Below, piece by piece: positions 17,862 through 27,280 of a DNA stretch of 64,000 bases (position 1 is the stretch's first letter; each line of letters begins with the position of its first letter). The DNA comes from Flavobacterium succinicans LMG 10402 (lineage in GTDB: Bacteria > Bacteroidota > Bacteroidia > Flavobacteriales > Flavobacteriaceae). The notes under the pieces were generated by a model. That model was not told where the DNA came from and searched no databases. It saw nothing but the letters and a program-made list of their open reading frames with translations. Location of the stretch: contig NZ_JATV01000010.1 in the NCBI RefSeq assembly GCF_000611675.1, positions 62,001 to 126,000 of the forward strand, in the 5' to 3' direction. The translations under genes and the position numbers were made by a program.

Positions 17862-19268
17862 CTAATTTTTATTTTTTCCGTAACCTAAAATTTTCAATAC
17901 ATCCTCAGAGGTTTGTTGCTCTGAGAATACTTCTGTAGCCAAAATTCCATTTTCATCCCTATCAATTAAGATATGCTTAGGCTGTGGAATCAAGCAGTGA
18001 TGCAATCCACCATAACCGCCAATAGTCTCTTGGTATGCACCAGTATTAAAAAAACCAATATACAAAGGTTTTTCTTTAGAATATTTAGGCAAATAAATGG
18101 CATTCATGTTTTGCTCTGAATTGTAATAATCATCACTATCACAAGTCATTCCACCGAGTAATACTCTTTCATATGTGTCATTCCAACGATTTACTGCTAG
18201 CATTATAAATCGTTTGTTGATCGCCCAAGTATCTGGAAGAGTGGTTATAAATGAAGAGTCGATCATATTCCATTTCTCTCTATCATTTTGTTGTTTTTGA
18301 TATAAAACTTGATAAATAGCACCGCCACTTTCACCAACTGTAAACGATCCAAACTCGGTAAAAATATTAGGTACATCTACTTCGGCTTCTTCACAAGCTA
18401 TTTTGATTTGATTGATAATTTCATCAATCATATATTGGTAATCGTACTCAAAAGTTAGTGAGTTTTTAATTGGAAAACCACCTCCAATATTCAAACCATC
18501 CAAAGTAGGGCATTCTTTTTTCAAGGCTACATATACTTTGATACATTTTACCAACTCATTCCAATAATAGGCATTGTCGTTGATGCCTGTATTAATAAAA
18601 AAATGCAACATTTTGAGTTCCAATTTTTTATTTTCTTTGATTTCTCTTTTATAAAAAGGAACAATGTTTTTGTATCCAATCCCTAATCTAGAAGTATAAA
18701 ATTCAAATTTCGGTTCTTCCTCAGCTGCGATTCGAATGCCGATTTTGAATTTGTTTTTTATTTGCGATTGCAATAAATCCAATTCTTCATAATTATCAAT
18801 AATTGGAATGGTATTTTTATGACCATTGTTAATCAATCGAGCAATATTTTCAACATATTGATCTCTTTTGAAACCATTACAAATTACATAAGTGCTTTTG
18901 TTGATTTTACCATTTTCTAGTAAATTTTCTACAATGTTAATATCAAAAGCAGAAGAAGTCTCGATGTGGATATTGTTTTTAAAAGCCTCATTCATTATAT
19001 ACTCAAAATGAGAACTCTTAGTGCAATAACAATAGTAATACTTAGCCTCGTACTTGTTTTTTTCCATCGATTTACGAAACCAACTTTTGGCTTTGTTAAT
19101 GTTGTTGGAAATTTGAGGCAGGTAGGTAAACTTTAACGGAGTACCATATTTTTCAACCAATTTCATCAAATCAATATTGTGAAATTGCAGGTTGTCTTTA
19201 TTTAATTTAAATTCTTCTTGAGGAAAGTAATACGTTTGATTGATTAAGTCGGAATATTTAGTGTTCAT
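17862..19268 (-). CDS. speA: biosynthetic arginine decarboxylase (PLP, alanine-racemase fold)
   Basis: This 468-residue protein has an N-terminal PLP barrel with the Schiff-base Lys84 in YCTKSSHFEY, the phosphate-binding glycine stretch GLNIGGGFP, and a C-terminal MTCDSDD with the active-site Cys of fold-III decarboxylases. It converts arginine to agmatine for polyamine synthesis. It is shorter than E. coli SpeA (658), as in other Bacteroidota. It lies 76 bases upstream of the deoxyhypusine-synthase-like gene. An agmatinase gene, common beside it in relatives, is not present here. Specificity for arginine over ornithine or lysine is inferred from the subgroup. Confidence 0.85.
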   Translation of the reverse strand: MNTKYSDLINQTYYFPQEEFKLNKDNLQFHNIDLMKLVEKYGTPLKFTYLPQISNNINKAKSWFRKSMEKNKYEAKYYYCYCTKSSHFEYIMNEAFKNNIHIETSSAFDINIVENLLENGKINKSTYVICNGFKRDQYVENIARLINNGHKNTIPIIDNYEELDLLQSQIKNKFKIGIRIAAEEEPKFEFYTSRLGIGYKNIVPFYKREIKENKKLELKMLHFFINTGINDNAYYWNELVKCIKVYVALKKECPTLDGLNIGGGFPIKNSLTFEYDYQYMIDEIINQIKIACEEAEVDVPNIFTEFGSFTVGESGGAIYQVLYQKQQNDREKWNMIDSSFITTLPDTWAINKRFIMLAVNRWNDTYERVLLGGMTCDSDDYYNSEQNMNAIYLPKYSKEKPLYIGFFNTGAYQETIGGYGGLHHCLIPQPKHILIDRDENGILATEVFSEQQTSEDVLKILGYGKNKN

Positions 19269-19321
19269 TCTTTAGATGTAAAATTTGTAAAATAATTGAG
19301 TTTTCAAACTTTATTATTTAT

Positions 19322-19501
19322 TCAAACCCTAATATTAGCGTACCTAATTTGCAATTTTTCGTTTTCTGTTTTAATGTACTGAAAAGGGTCAAAATTTACA
19401 CAACCAATCATGGTATAAAAACGATAGAAAGATTTAATTAAAAATCGTTCTTTTCGGTTTTTATCCTTGTTGTTGTTGGTATTATTCTGATTTTTTTTCA
19501 T
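19322..19501 (-). CDS. 59-residue small ORF, unknown
   Basis: On the minus strand an ATG at 19501 opens a 59-codon frame ending with TGA at 19322-19324. It reads MKKNQNNTNNNKD, then a basic stretch (KNRKERFLIK), then SFYRFYTMIGCVNFDPFQYI. The Asn-rich start followed by an aromatic, basic body does not look random. It fills most of the gap between aroB and speA in the same orientation. No motif or membrane segment is recognisable. The coding call rests on length, orientation and composition only. Confidence 0.5.
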   Translation of the reverse strand: MKKNQNNTNNNKDKNRKERFLIKSFYRFYTMIGCVNFDPFQYIKTENEKLQIRYANIRV

Positions 19502-19558
19502 CGGTGCAAATGTAAAAAATTTAATCTTCGAAAAACAATGCTTTGCTTAAAATAACTT

Positions 19559-20626
19559 TTAATTTTCGTAATCTTTAAAGGCTTCAAGAATTAATTCGTT
19601 TTCAACTATTTGATTAATTTTGATACCACCGATTCCCTCAATCAGTGCAAATTGAATGGTTCCATATTCATTTTTCTTGTCATGAATCAGAAGCTCGAGA
19701 ATAGGATCAATGTCTTCATTGTTAAAAATAATCTTGTCGTAAATAGCGTGAATCGTTTTTTTAATTTCTTGATATTCTTCGGTAGTTAGGAGACCTTTTT
19801 CTTTTGAAATATAAGCTTCTAATATCATTCCAATAGCTATTGCTTCACCATGCAACAAGGTCGTTTTTTCTGCATTTTCCAAAAAATAACTTTCAATTGC
19901 ATGACCTAAAGTGTGACCAAAATTTAAAGCTTTTCGAATTCCTTTTTCAGTAGGATCTTGCATCACGATTTCATTCTTTATTGCTACAGAACGATGAATA
20001 AGTGCATCAAATTCATCATAATTTATTGCGTCCAAATACAAGAATTTTTCCCAATACTCTTTATCATAAATCAATCCGTGCTTTAGCATTTCTGCCAATC
20101 CAGATCGCATTTCAATTTGTGATAGCGTTGCTAAATAAGCGGTATCAATTAAAACCATTTTTGGAACATTAATGACTCCTATTTGATTTTTTAAATTTCC
20201 TAAATCAACCCCATTTTTACCTCCAACTGAAGCATCAACCATAGATAATAAAGTAGTTGGGATATGAATAAAATCAACCCCACGTTTGAAAGTTGAAGCC
20301 ACAAAACCACCTAAATCGGTCACTACACCTCCTCCTAAATTAAGAATCAGGGTTTTTCGATCCGCACCTAATTCGGTCAATACTTTCCAAATTTCAATAC
20401 ATGTTTCAATGTTTTTATTCGCTTCACCTGCATCGAATTCAATAATTTCTATGGATAAATCTGTCTCTAATTGAGGTAAAAACGTTGGTAAACAGCTGTC
20501 TACCGTATGGCTATCTACAATAATAAAAAGATTAGAATACTTATGTTCGTTTAAAAAAAGATTCAGGTGATCGTAAGCACTTTCGTTAAAATGAACAGGG
20601 TAATTGTTGGCTATTATTGTTTTCAT
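19559..20626 (-). CDS. aroB: 3-dehydroquinate synthase
   Basis: The ATG at 20626 (MKTIIANNY) is preferred to a TTG three codons earlier, giving 355 residues. It is the NAD- and zinc-dependent second enzyme of the shikimate pathway and turns DAHP into 3-dehydroquinate. Visible family blocks are NLGGGVVTDLGGFVA and the substrate loop FKRGVDFIHIPTTLLSMVDASVGGKNGVD. The Zn-binding His are in LNFGHTLGHAIE and LLHGEAIAIGM. It is divergent from proline dehydrogenase. The gene before it on the minus strand is outside its operon. Confidence 0.95.
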   Translation of the reverse strand: MKTIIANNYPVHFNESAYDHLNLFLNEHKYSNLFIIVDSHTVDSCLPTFLPQLETDLSIEIIEFDAGEANKNIETCIEIWKVLTELGADRKTLILNLGGGVVTDLGGFVASTFKRGVDFIHIPTTLLSMVDASVGGKNGVDLGNLKNQIGVINVPKMVLIDTAYLATLSQIEMRSGLAEMLKHGLIYDKEYWEKFLYLDAINYDEFDALIHRSVAIKNEIVMQDPTEKGIRKALNFGHTLGHAIESYFLENAEKTTLLHGEAIAIGMILEAYISKEKGLLTTEEYQEIKKTIHAIYDKIIFNNEDIDPILELLIHDKKNEYGTIQFALIEGIGGIKINQIVENELILEAFKDYEN

Positions 20627-20691
20627 ACTTTTCAAAATAATTAAGTCGCAAAATAAGGCAATTTTTAGTTATTAGAATTCAAAACTCTATC

Positions 20692-20699
20692 TATATTTG
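20692..20699 (+). promoter_or_regulatory. Bacteroidota-type -7 box of the proline dehydrogenase gene
   Basis: TATATTTG fits TAnnTTTG and is 20 bases before the start codon, giving a very short 5' leader. No strong -33 TTTG is visible. Confidence 0.5.
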
Positions 20700-20719
20700 C
20701 AATAAAAATGTAACAAATA

Positions 20720-21895
20720 ATGAACAATTTATTTAATAACACACAAGTTGCCTTTGCTTTAAAAAGTGATACTGAACTAGATAGAGCTTATTTTTTGTTT
20801 AAAATGATTGCAAGTGAACCCTTGGTTCGAATTGGAACTGCTGTAACTAATTTTGCAATTAAAGCAAACTTACCCGTTGAAAGTCTTATCAGGGCTACCG
20901 TTTTTGATCATTTTTGTGGAGGTATCAACGAAAACGATTGTTTAAGTGTAGTAGATAAAATGTTTACCAAAGGCGTTTCGTCCGTATTAGATTATTCTGT
21001 GGAAGGCAAAGAAGAGGAAGCTCAATTTGATGCGGCTCTAAAAATGACTTTAAAAACAATAGAATTTGCCAAAGAACGACTCGCTATACCGTTTGCTGTA
21101 TTTAAACCTACTGGTTTGGGCAGATTAGCTTTGTATGAAAAATTAGGGGAGAAAAAAGAGCTAACAGCTGAAGAAACTATAGAATGGAACAAAATTGTAG
21201 AACGTTTTGATACCGTTTGCAAAGAAGCCTACATTAAAGATGTTGCCTTGTTAATAGATGCAGAAGAAAGTTGGATGCAAAATGTAGCGGATGAATTGGT
21301 TACCACTATGATGCGTAAATACAATAAAGAAAAAGCAATAATCTTCAATACTTTACAAATGTACCGTTGGGATCGTTTGGATTATTTGAAAAAATTACAT
21401 GAGGAAGCTAAAAGAGACCAATTTTTCATCGGTATGAAATTAGTTCGCGGGGCTTATATGGAAAAAGAAAATCTTCGTGCCCAAGAAATGAATTATCCAA
21501 CCCCAATTTGTGCCTCAAAAGAAGCAACCGATGCTAATTATGATGCTGCAGTTACTTACATGATGGAACATTTGGAATTTATGTCCATTTTTGCAGGAAC
21601 ACACAACGAATTAAGCACCTACAAATTGATTGATTTGATGGAAAAAAACGGTGTTAAAAATAATGACCCTCGTATTTATTTCGGTCAATTGTATGGAATG
21701 AGCGATAATATCAGTTATAATCTTGCTGAAAACGGCTACAATGTTGCTAAGTATTTACCTTTTGGCCCTGTGAAAGATGTAATGCCATACTTAATAAGAC
21801 GTGCAGAAGAAAACACTTCCGTTGCTGGACAAACCAGTCGCGAATTATTATTGATTAAAACCGAAAGAAAAAGAAGAAAAGAGAAAAATGCTTAA
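20720..21895 (+). CDS. proline dehydrogenase (FAD)
   Basis: This 391-residue protein is a stand-alone PRODH domain, the first step of proline catabolism (proline to pyrroline-5-carboxylate, electrons to FAD and then quinone). Typical blocks are GMKLVRGAYMEKE, which binds the substrate carboxylate and FAD, FGQLYGMSDN, and the C-terminal helix YLIRRAEENTS. The P5C dehydrogenase partner fused in PutA is absent and must be elsewhere. It is a single gene with its own promoter-like box. Confidence 0.92.
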   Translation: MNNLFNNTQVAFALKSDTELDRAYFLFKMIASEPLVRIGTAVTNFAIKANLPVESLIRATVFDHFCGGINENDCLSVVDKMFTKGVSSVLDYSVEGKEEEAQFDAALKMTLKTIEFAKERLAIPFAVFKPTGLGRLALYEKLGEKKELTAEETIEWNKIVERFDTVCKEAYIKDVALLIDAEESWMQNVADELVTTMMRKYNKEKAIIFNTLQMYRWDRLDYLKKLHEEAKRDQFFIGMKLVRGAYMEKENLRAQEMNYPTPICASKEATDANYDAAVTYMMEHLEFMSIFAGTHNELSTYKLIDLMEKNGVKNNDPRIYFGQLYGMSDNISYNLAENGYNVAKYLPFGPVKDVMPYLIRRAEENTSVAGQTSRELLLIKTERKRRKEKNA

Positions 21896-22069
21896 TTTGA
21901 AACGTTTGATTTTTGGGTATGATTTTTTTTAAAAAGGAAATACCTTATATTTGGCGCTCAAAATAATCCAAACAAGTAATAATCTTTTGAAAATAAATCA
22001 AATACCATTTCTTGTGCAATAAGGAACAAGATCGATTTTTATTTTCGAAACGCAAATATTGACAAAAAA

Positions 22070-22816
22070 ATGAAATTATTAGAAGGAAAAGTAGCCATCA
22101 TTACTGGCGCAAGTCGTGGAATTGGAAAAGGAATTGCCGAAGTTTTTGCCAAACATGGCGCTAATATTGCATTCACATACAGCTCATCTGTTGAATCCGC
22201 TTTGGCTTTAGAAAATGAATTGAATACAATGGGCATCAAAGCCAAAGGTTACCAATCGAATGCAGCAGATTTCAACGAAGCACAAACTTTTGTTGACGCA
22301 GTTTTAGCAGATTTCGGCTCGGTGGATATTTTAATCAATAACGCTGGAATCACTAAAGATAATTTAATGATGCGTATGTCAGAAGCTGATTTTGATCAAG
22401 TGATTGATGTGAATTTGAAATCGGTATTTAACATGACAAAAGCCATTCAAAAAACCTTTTTAAAACAACGTGCGGGTTCTATTATCAATATGAGTTCAGT
22501 GGTTGGAGTAAAAGGAAATGCTGGTCAAACGAATTATGCCGCCTCAAAAGCAGGTGTGATTGGTTTTTCAAAATCAGTGGCTTTAGAATTGGGGTCTCGT
22601 AATATTCGTTGTAACGTAATTGCACCAGGATTTATTGAAACCGAAATGACCGCCAAATTAAGTGACGATGTTGTCAAAGGTTGGAGAGAAGGAATTCCTT
22701 TAAAACGTGGTGGTTCTACAGACGACGTAGCCAATGCTTGCTTGTTCTTTGCATCAGATATGAGTGCTTATGTAACTGGACAAGTGCTAAACGTTTGTGG
22801 TGGAATGCTTACATAA
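22070..22816 (+). CDS. fabG: 3-oxoacyl-[acyl-carrier-protein] reductase
   Basis: This 248-residue short-chain dehydrogenase has the cofactor motif TGASRGIGKGIA, NNAG, a catalytic Ser in NMSSVVG, and YAASK (Tyr and Lys). The length and the C-terminal block GQVLNVCGGM match FabG, which reduces beta-ketoacyl-ACP with NADPH in fatty acid synthesis. It stands alone, with a TATATTTG box at 21946-21953 as a possible promoter. Other acyl-ACP genes lie only at the far right end of the window. Confidence 0.9.
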   Translation: MKLLEGKVAIITGASRGIGKGIAEVFAKHGANIAFTYSSSVESALALENELNTMGIKAKGYQSNAADFNEAQTFVDAVLADFGSVDILINNAGITKDNLMMRMSEADFDQVIDVNLKSVFNMTKAIQKTFLKQRAGSIINMSSVVGVKGNAGQTNYAASKAGVIGFSKSVALELGSRNIRCNVIAPGFIETEMTAKLSDDVVKGWREGIPLKRGGSTDDVANACLFFASDMSAYVTGQVLNVCGGMLT

Positions 22817-22907
22817 AAAACTTTGGTTTTTAGATCCAATTCAAAGTGAAATCTAGCTAAAAAAGCTATATAGTATTGCTAAAACATGACGTAATTACCA
22901 TTAAAAT

Positions 22908-24935
22908 ATGACGATAAACACGATTCTATTCCTGCTCATTGCAATAGTTGTAGCTGCAAGTTTGTCGTATTTTCAGTACTTTTACAAAGCCAAAAACCAA
23001 TCCAAAGTATATTGGTTTTTGGCTTTTTTACGTTTTGTTACTATTTTGGGAGTATTCGTGTTGTTAATCAATCCGATCATCAGTACCTCTCAGTTGGAAG
23101 TCATCAAAACACCTTTACCCATTATAGTTGACAACTCAAGTTCGGTTGTTTTTTTGAATGCTAAAACACAAGCTACCGAGTCGTTTGGCAAAATTATTTC
23201 CAATACAGCCATTCAAAACAAGTTTGAGGTGCAGTCGTATGTTTTTGATACCGCATTGCAACAATCGGATGCTTTTAATTTTAAAGGAACACAAACGAAA
23301 GTGGATGTTGTGGCCAAAGATTTGAAGAGTTTGTATAAAAACCATCATTTTCCAACCATTCTTATTACGGATGGGAATCAAACTTCGGGCAATGATTATG
23401 TATTTGCTTTTAAAGCCGATAATCCTGTTTTTCCAGTTGTTTTAGGCGACACTACAGCGGTTTTTGATTTAAAAATCAATCAGCTCAATGTGAATAAATA
23501 TGCATTTTATAAGAACAAATTTCCTGTTGAAGTTTTTGTACACTATTCAGGAAACCGACCGGTTAATGCTAATTTCTCCATTTCAGAGGCTGGTAATACA
23601 CTTACCAAACAGCAAATCAATTTTTCTCCCAATAAAAAAACAGTCAATTTTACGGTTCTTTTACCTGCGGATAAAATAGGATTACACCTTTTTAAAGCTT
23701 CAATAGCTTCAAGTTTAAAGGAAAAAAACACGTACAATAATTCCAAAAATTTTGCGGTAGATGTTTTAGATCAAAAAACAAGTATTGGCATTGTTTCGGC
23801 TATAAACCATCCTGACATCAGCGCTTTAAAACGCGCCATTGAAACTAATGCACAACGTAAAGTAAATATTATTAAGCCTCAAGAAATCAAATCATTAAAA
23901 AATTATAATGTTTTGATTATGTACCAACCTAACACTTCTTTTAAGACTATACTTGACAACGCAAAAACGGCAGGAATCAACACCTTAACCGTTACTGGAA
24001 TGGCTACCGATTTTGTGTTTTTAAACCAACAGCAAACCGATTTGGCGTTCAAAATGAGCAATCAGAAAGAAGACTATTTACCTTCTTTTAATACCAAATT
24101 CAATTTGTTTGCCTCAGAAAATATTGGTCTTGACAATTTCCCTCCTTTGAATCATCCATTCGGAACAGTGACAACTCGAGAAAACGTATCGATTTTACTT
24201 TTTTCAAAAATTAGAAGTATTGAGACCGGAATGCCACTTTTAGCTTTTGCAGAGGCAGGAGGAAAACGAAGCGCCTACTTATTGGGAGAAAATAGTTGGA
24301 AATGGCGTTTGCAATCGTATGTGCAGCAACAATCTTTTGATAAATACGATACATTTATTGACAAAGCAATTCAGTTTTTAAGTTCAAATAGCACTAAAAA
24401 AACCTTTAATGTAACGCATGAAAATTTTTATAATTCAGGAGAAGCCATAGCCATAACAGCAGAGTTTTTCAATAAAAATTATGAATTTGATGAAAATGCT
24501 CGATTAACTATTTCGGTCACCAATACCAAAAATAAGCAACAAAAAAATTACGACTTACTTAAAAGTACTAATACTTATCAGGTCAATTTAGATGGACTTT
24601 CGGCAGGTAATTATACATTTACTGTAAAAGAACTCAATACAAATTCAACCTATTCTGGACGATTTGAAATCTTAGATTTTGACATTGAAAAACAATTTGT
24701 TACACCAGACTACTCAAAACTAAACCAATTAGCAGAGCAAACCAATGGAAAAACGTTTCTCCCTAAACAAGTTGATCAATTAATAGATCAATTACTTGCG
24801 GATGAATCGTTCAAGCCGATAGAGAAAGAAATTACTACAAAATTCCCTTTGATTGATTGGATATGGCTTTTGATTATCATCGCCATTTGTTTATCTGCTG
24901 AATGGTTTCTACGTAAATACCATGGATTGTTGTAA
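22908..24935 (+). CDS. membrane protein with a VWA-like domain, function unknown
   Basis: This 675-residue protein has two N-terminal membrane segments (about residues 4-24 and 37-57) and one at the C-terminus (FPLIDWIWLLIIIAICLSA). The large loop between them begins with a metal-ion-dependent adhesion-like stretch, LPIIVDNSSSV, and later ITDGNQTSG. Immunoglobulin-like beta segments follow. This layout is that of the large membrane proteins found near Bat/MoxR genes in Bacteroidota, but no such genes are nearby. It starts 91 bases after fabG. The biological role is not established. Confidence 0.65.
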   Translation: MTINTILFLLIAIVVAASLSYFQYFYKAKNQSKVYWFLAFLRFVTILGVFVLLINPIISTSQLEVIKTPLPIIVDNSSSVVFLNAKTQATESFGKIISNTAIQNKFEVQSYVFDTALQQSDAFNFKGTQTKVDVVAKDLKSLYKNHHFPTILITDGNQTSGNDYVFAFKADNPVFPVVLGDTTAVFDLKINQLNVNKYAFYKNKFPVEVFVHYSGNRPVNANFSISEAGNTLTKQQINFSPNKKTVNFTVLLPADKIGLHLFKASIASSLKEKNTYNNSKNFAVDVLDQKTSIGIVSAINHPDISALKRAIETNAQRKVNIIKPQEIKSLKNYNVLIMYQPNTSFKTILDNAKTAGINTLTVTGMATDFVFLNQQQTDLAFKMSNQKEDYLPSFNTKFNLFASENIGLDNFPPLNHPFGTVTTRENVSILLFSKIRSIETGMPLLAFAEAGGKRSAYLLGENSWKWRLQSYVQQQSFDKYDTFIDKAIQFLSSNSTKKTFNVTHENFYNSGEAIAITAEFFNKNYEFDENARLTISVTNTKNKQQKNYDLLKSTNTYQVNLDGLSAGNYTFTVKELNTNSTYSGRFEILDFDIEKQFVTPDYSKLNQLAEQTNGKTFLPKQVDQLIDQLLADESFKPIEKEITTKFPLIDWIWLLIIIAICLSAEWFLRKYHGLL

Positions 24936-24963
24936 ATTTAGAACTTGTATTTAAATCAACCTC

Positions 24964-25860
24964 ATGGATTTTAGATTAAAAGTTTTTTTCACTGTAGCCA
25001 CTCGGCTTAATTTTACTAAGGCAGCAGCAGAGTTGTATATTAGTCAACCTGCCGTTTCAAAACATATTCACGAATTAGAGGAGACCTATAATACCAAACT
25101 TTTTGAGAGAAATGGTTCGAAAATTGCGTTAACTCCCGCTGGACATCTTTTGTTGAAACATACCAAAGCTATTTTCGATATTTATAGAAATATTGAATTT
25201 GACATGAGTACTTTTGTAAGTCAACGTAAGGGATTGCTTAGACTTGGTGCTAGTACCACGATTTCTCAATATGTAATTCCTCCTGTTTTAGCACAATTTC
25301 ATCAAAGGGAAACAGATATCAGTATTCAATTGACAAATGGAAATACCGAGCAAATTGAAACAGCTTTACTTCAAAAAGAAATTGAAATTGGAATTGTAGA
25401 GGGACAATCCAAAAATCAATCCATCAAATATGTTCCTTTTTTGAAAGACGAATTGGTTTTGGTTTGTCATTCTAAGCATCCTTTAGCTAAGCAAAATGAG
25501 ATTTCAATTGAAGATTTGAAAACACTTCGTCTGTTGACTCGTGAACGTGGGTCTGGAACACTTGAAGTTATAACTTATGCTTTGAGAAAACACAACATTC
25601 AACTCTCTGACTTGCAAATTGAAATGGAATTGGGAAGTACCGAAAGCATCAAGTCGTATTTATTGCATTCAGAATGCTTGGCTTTTATGTCAATATTTTC
25701 AATAGAAAGTGAACTGAAGAGTGGAGAATTGTCTATTGTAGATATTCAGGGACTCAGCTTTGAGCGCGACATTTATGTTATTACTTTGATGGGGAAGTCG
25801 GATACTTTGGCTACCTTGTTCATTCAAAGTCTATTCAAGTATTATAACTTAGAGTTATAG
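24964..25860 (+). CDS. LysR-family transcriptional regulator
   Basis: This 298-residue protein has an N-terminal winged HTH at about residues 1-60 (TKAAAELYISQPAVSKHIHELEE) and a C-terminal periplasmic-binding-like effector domain. Its neighbour, 74 bases downstream on the same strand, is a YeiH-type transporter. LysR proteins (YeiE, CysB-like) are often found beside YeiH in other bacteria. The inferred role is control of that transporter in response to sulfite or another sulfur compound. It is not cotranscribed for certain. Confidence 0.9.
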   Translation: MDFRLKVFFTVATRLNFTKAAAELYISQPAVSKHIHELEETYNTKLFERNGSKIALTPAGHLLLKHTKAIFDIYRNIEFDMSTFVSQRKGLLRLGASTTISQYVIPPVLAQFHQRETDISIQLTNGNTEQIETALLQKEIEIGIVEGQSKNQSIKYVPFLKDELVLVCHSKHPLAKQNEISIEDLKTLRLLTRERGSGTLEVITYALRKHNIQLSDLQIEMELGSTESIKSYLLHSECLAFMSIFSIESELKSGELSIVDIQGLSFERDIYVITLMGKSDTLATLFIQSLFKYYNLEL

Positions 25861-25934
25861 TCTATCTTTTTTTTGAATTGGCATTTGCGGTATAATCGTC
25901 GGATCTTTGCATAGTAATATTAACAAACATCACA

Positions 25935-26915
25935 ATGGAAACGATCTCAAATAAAAAACACGCACCCAAACAACATTTATTTCAATTGAATAGAACTACA
26001 CAACAAATTATATTTGTATTATTATTAATGTCTTGTGCAGTTTTTCCAATTATTTCACCCCCAGTTGCCTTATTAATAGGATTGATAATCGCCAATTTGT
26101 TTGGACATCCTTTTTTGCATTTAAATCACAAAGCTACTTCTGTTTTGTTGCAAATTTCAGTAGTAGGTTTAGGTTTCGGTATGAATTTGCATTGTGCCAT
26201 TGATGCGGGAAAAGAAGGATTTCTGTTTACTGTGGTTTCTATTTTTTCAACCTTAATTTTAGGTTATTTTGTGGGAAAATGGATGGGTATTGACAAAAAA
26301 ATCTCACATTTGATTTCTTGTGGTACCGCTATCTGTGGTGGAAGTGCCATTGCAGCTATTGCTCCAGTTGTCAAATCTAATGAAAATCAAACATCGGTAG
26401 GGTTGGGTGTTATTTTTATTTTGAACTCAGTAGCGTTGTTTTTATTTCCTGCTATTGGTCATTGGTTAGAACTTTCACAAAATGATTTTGGTTTGTGGTG
26501 TGCTATTGCGATACATGACACGAGTTCTGTTGTAGGTGCAGCCGACAAATTTGGTGCCGAGGCCTTACAAGTGGCTACTACAGTCAAATTGGCTAGAGCT
26601 TTATGGATTATTCCGATTGCTATTGGATCGTCATACATTTTTAAAAGTGGAAAAAGCAAAGTTAAAATCCCTTACTTTATATTCTTGTTCATCTTAGCTT
26701 TAGTTGTAAATACTTACATGCCATCGGTATCAACAGTAGCGCCTTATTTTGTAACGATTGCCAAAGTAGGTTTAACTATTACATTATTTTTAATTGGTTC
26801 TGGTTTAAATATCAGTAAATTGAAAGAAGTGGGTGTGAAACCTTTATTGCAAGGGGTGTTGTTATGGGCTTTTATCGCTTCTACTTCTTTGTTTGTAATT
26901 ATGAAACTGAGTTAA
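25935..26915 (+). CDS. YeiH-family membrane transporter (putative sulfate/sulfite exporter)
   Basis: This 326-residue integral membrane protein has about ten hydrophobic segments. Family-specific blocks are CGTAICGGSAIAAIAPVV and AIAIHDTSSVVGAA, both in re-entrant-looking regions. YeiH/UPF0324 proteins are annotated as putative sulfate exporters; direct biochemical proof is thin. It follows the LysR gene and ends before a strong terminator at 26973, so it probably forms a single transcript. Confidence 0.85.
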   Translation: METISNKKHAPKQHLFQLNRTTQQIIFVLLLMSCAVFPIISPPVALLIGLIIANLFGHPFLHLNHKATSVLLQISVVGLGFGMNLHCAIDAGKEGFLFTVVSIFSTLILGYFVGKWMGIDKKISHLISCGTAICGGSAIAAIAPVVKSNENQTSVGLGVIFILNSVALFLFPAIGHWLELSQNDFGLWCAIAIHDTSSVVGAADKFGAEALQVATTVKLARALWIIPIAIGSSYIFKSGKSKVKIPYFIFLFILALVVNTYMPSVSTVAPYFVTIAKVGLTITLFLIGSGLNISKLKEVGVKPLLQGVLLWAFIASTSLFVIMKLS

Positions 26916-26972
26916 TTTATAGTAGTATATTTTTATTTATTAGATTATAAAGGTTGCTAATTGCAATAGACT

Positions 26973-27010
26973 GCCCTCAAATAGTTGAACACTATTTGGG
27001 GGCTTTTTTT
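26973..27010 (+). terminator. intrinsic terminator after yeiH-type gene
   Basis: GCCCTCAAATAG pairs with CTATTTGGGGGC (26973-26984 and 26992-27003, one wobble), followed by seven T. The rest of the gap up to 27281 is AT-rich with no gene but with the operator-like site noted at 27195. Confidence 0.9.
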
Positions 27011-27194
27011 ATGGTATTAAAAATAAAATATATTTTTACTTATAAAGGTGAATAGATAGATTTAGTCTCAAAATTCACTATTTATTTAAAGAGTATTAAA
27101 TAGAAAGAGGATGTGTTAATGTACTATATTTTTTTAATTTCATTTATCTTTCGAAAAATGCAACATTCATTTTTTTGTAGTTCATCTTATAAAA

Positions 27195-27234
27195 TTAAGA
27201 TTCCCTTAAAACAACTAATAACGAGTTGAGTTTG
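27195..27234 (+). promoter_or_regulatory. operator-like TTAAG-N5-CTTAA site and promoter-like box before the thioredoxin-apbE operon
   Basis: TTAAG at 27195 and CTTAA starting at 27205 are 11 bases apart start to start when read as TTAA repeats, the spacing used by OmpR-type regulators. TGAGTTTG at 27227-27234 resembles TAnnTTTG with one mismatch. A TTAAG-N5-CTTAA site with different spacer also lies upstream of the His-rich gene at 32534. Confidence 0.35.
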
Positions 27235-27280
27235 ACTTTAAATACAATACTTTTACTTTATGAATTTAACAAATGTTTAT

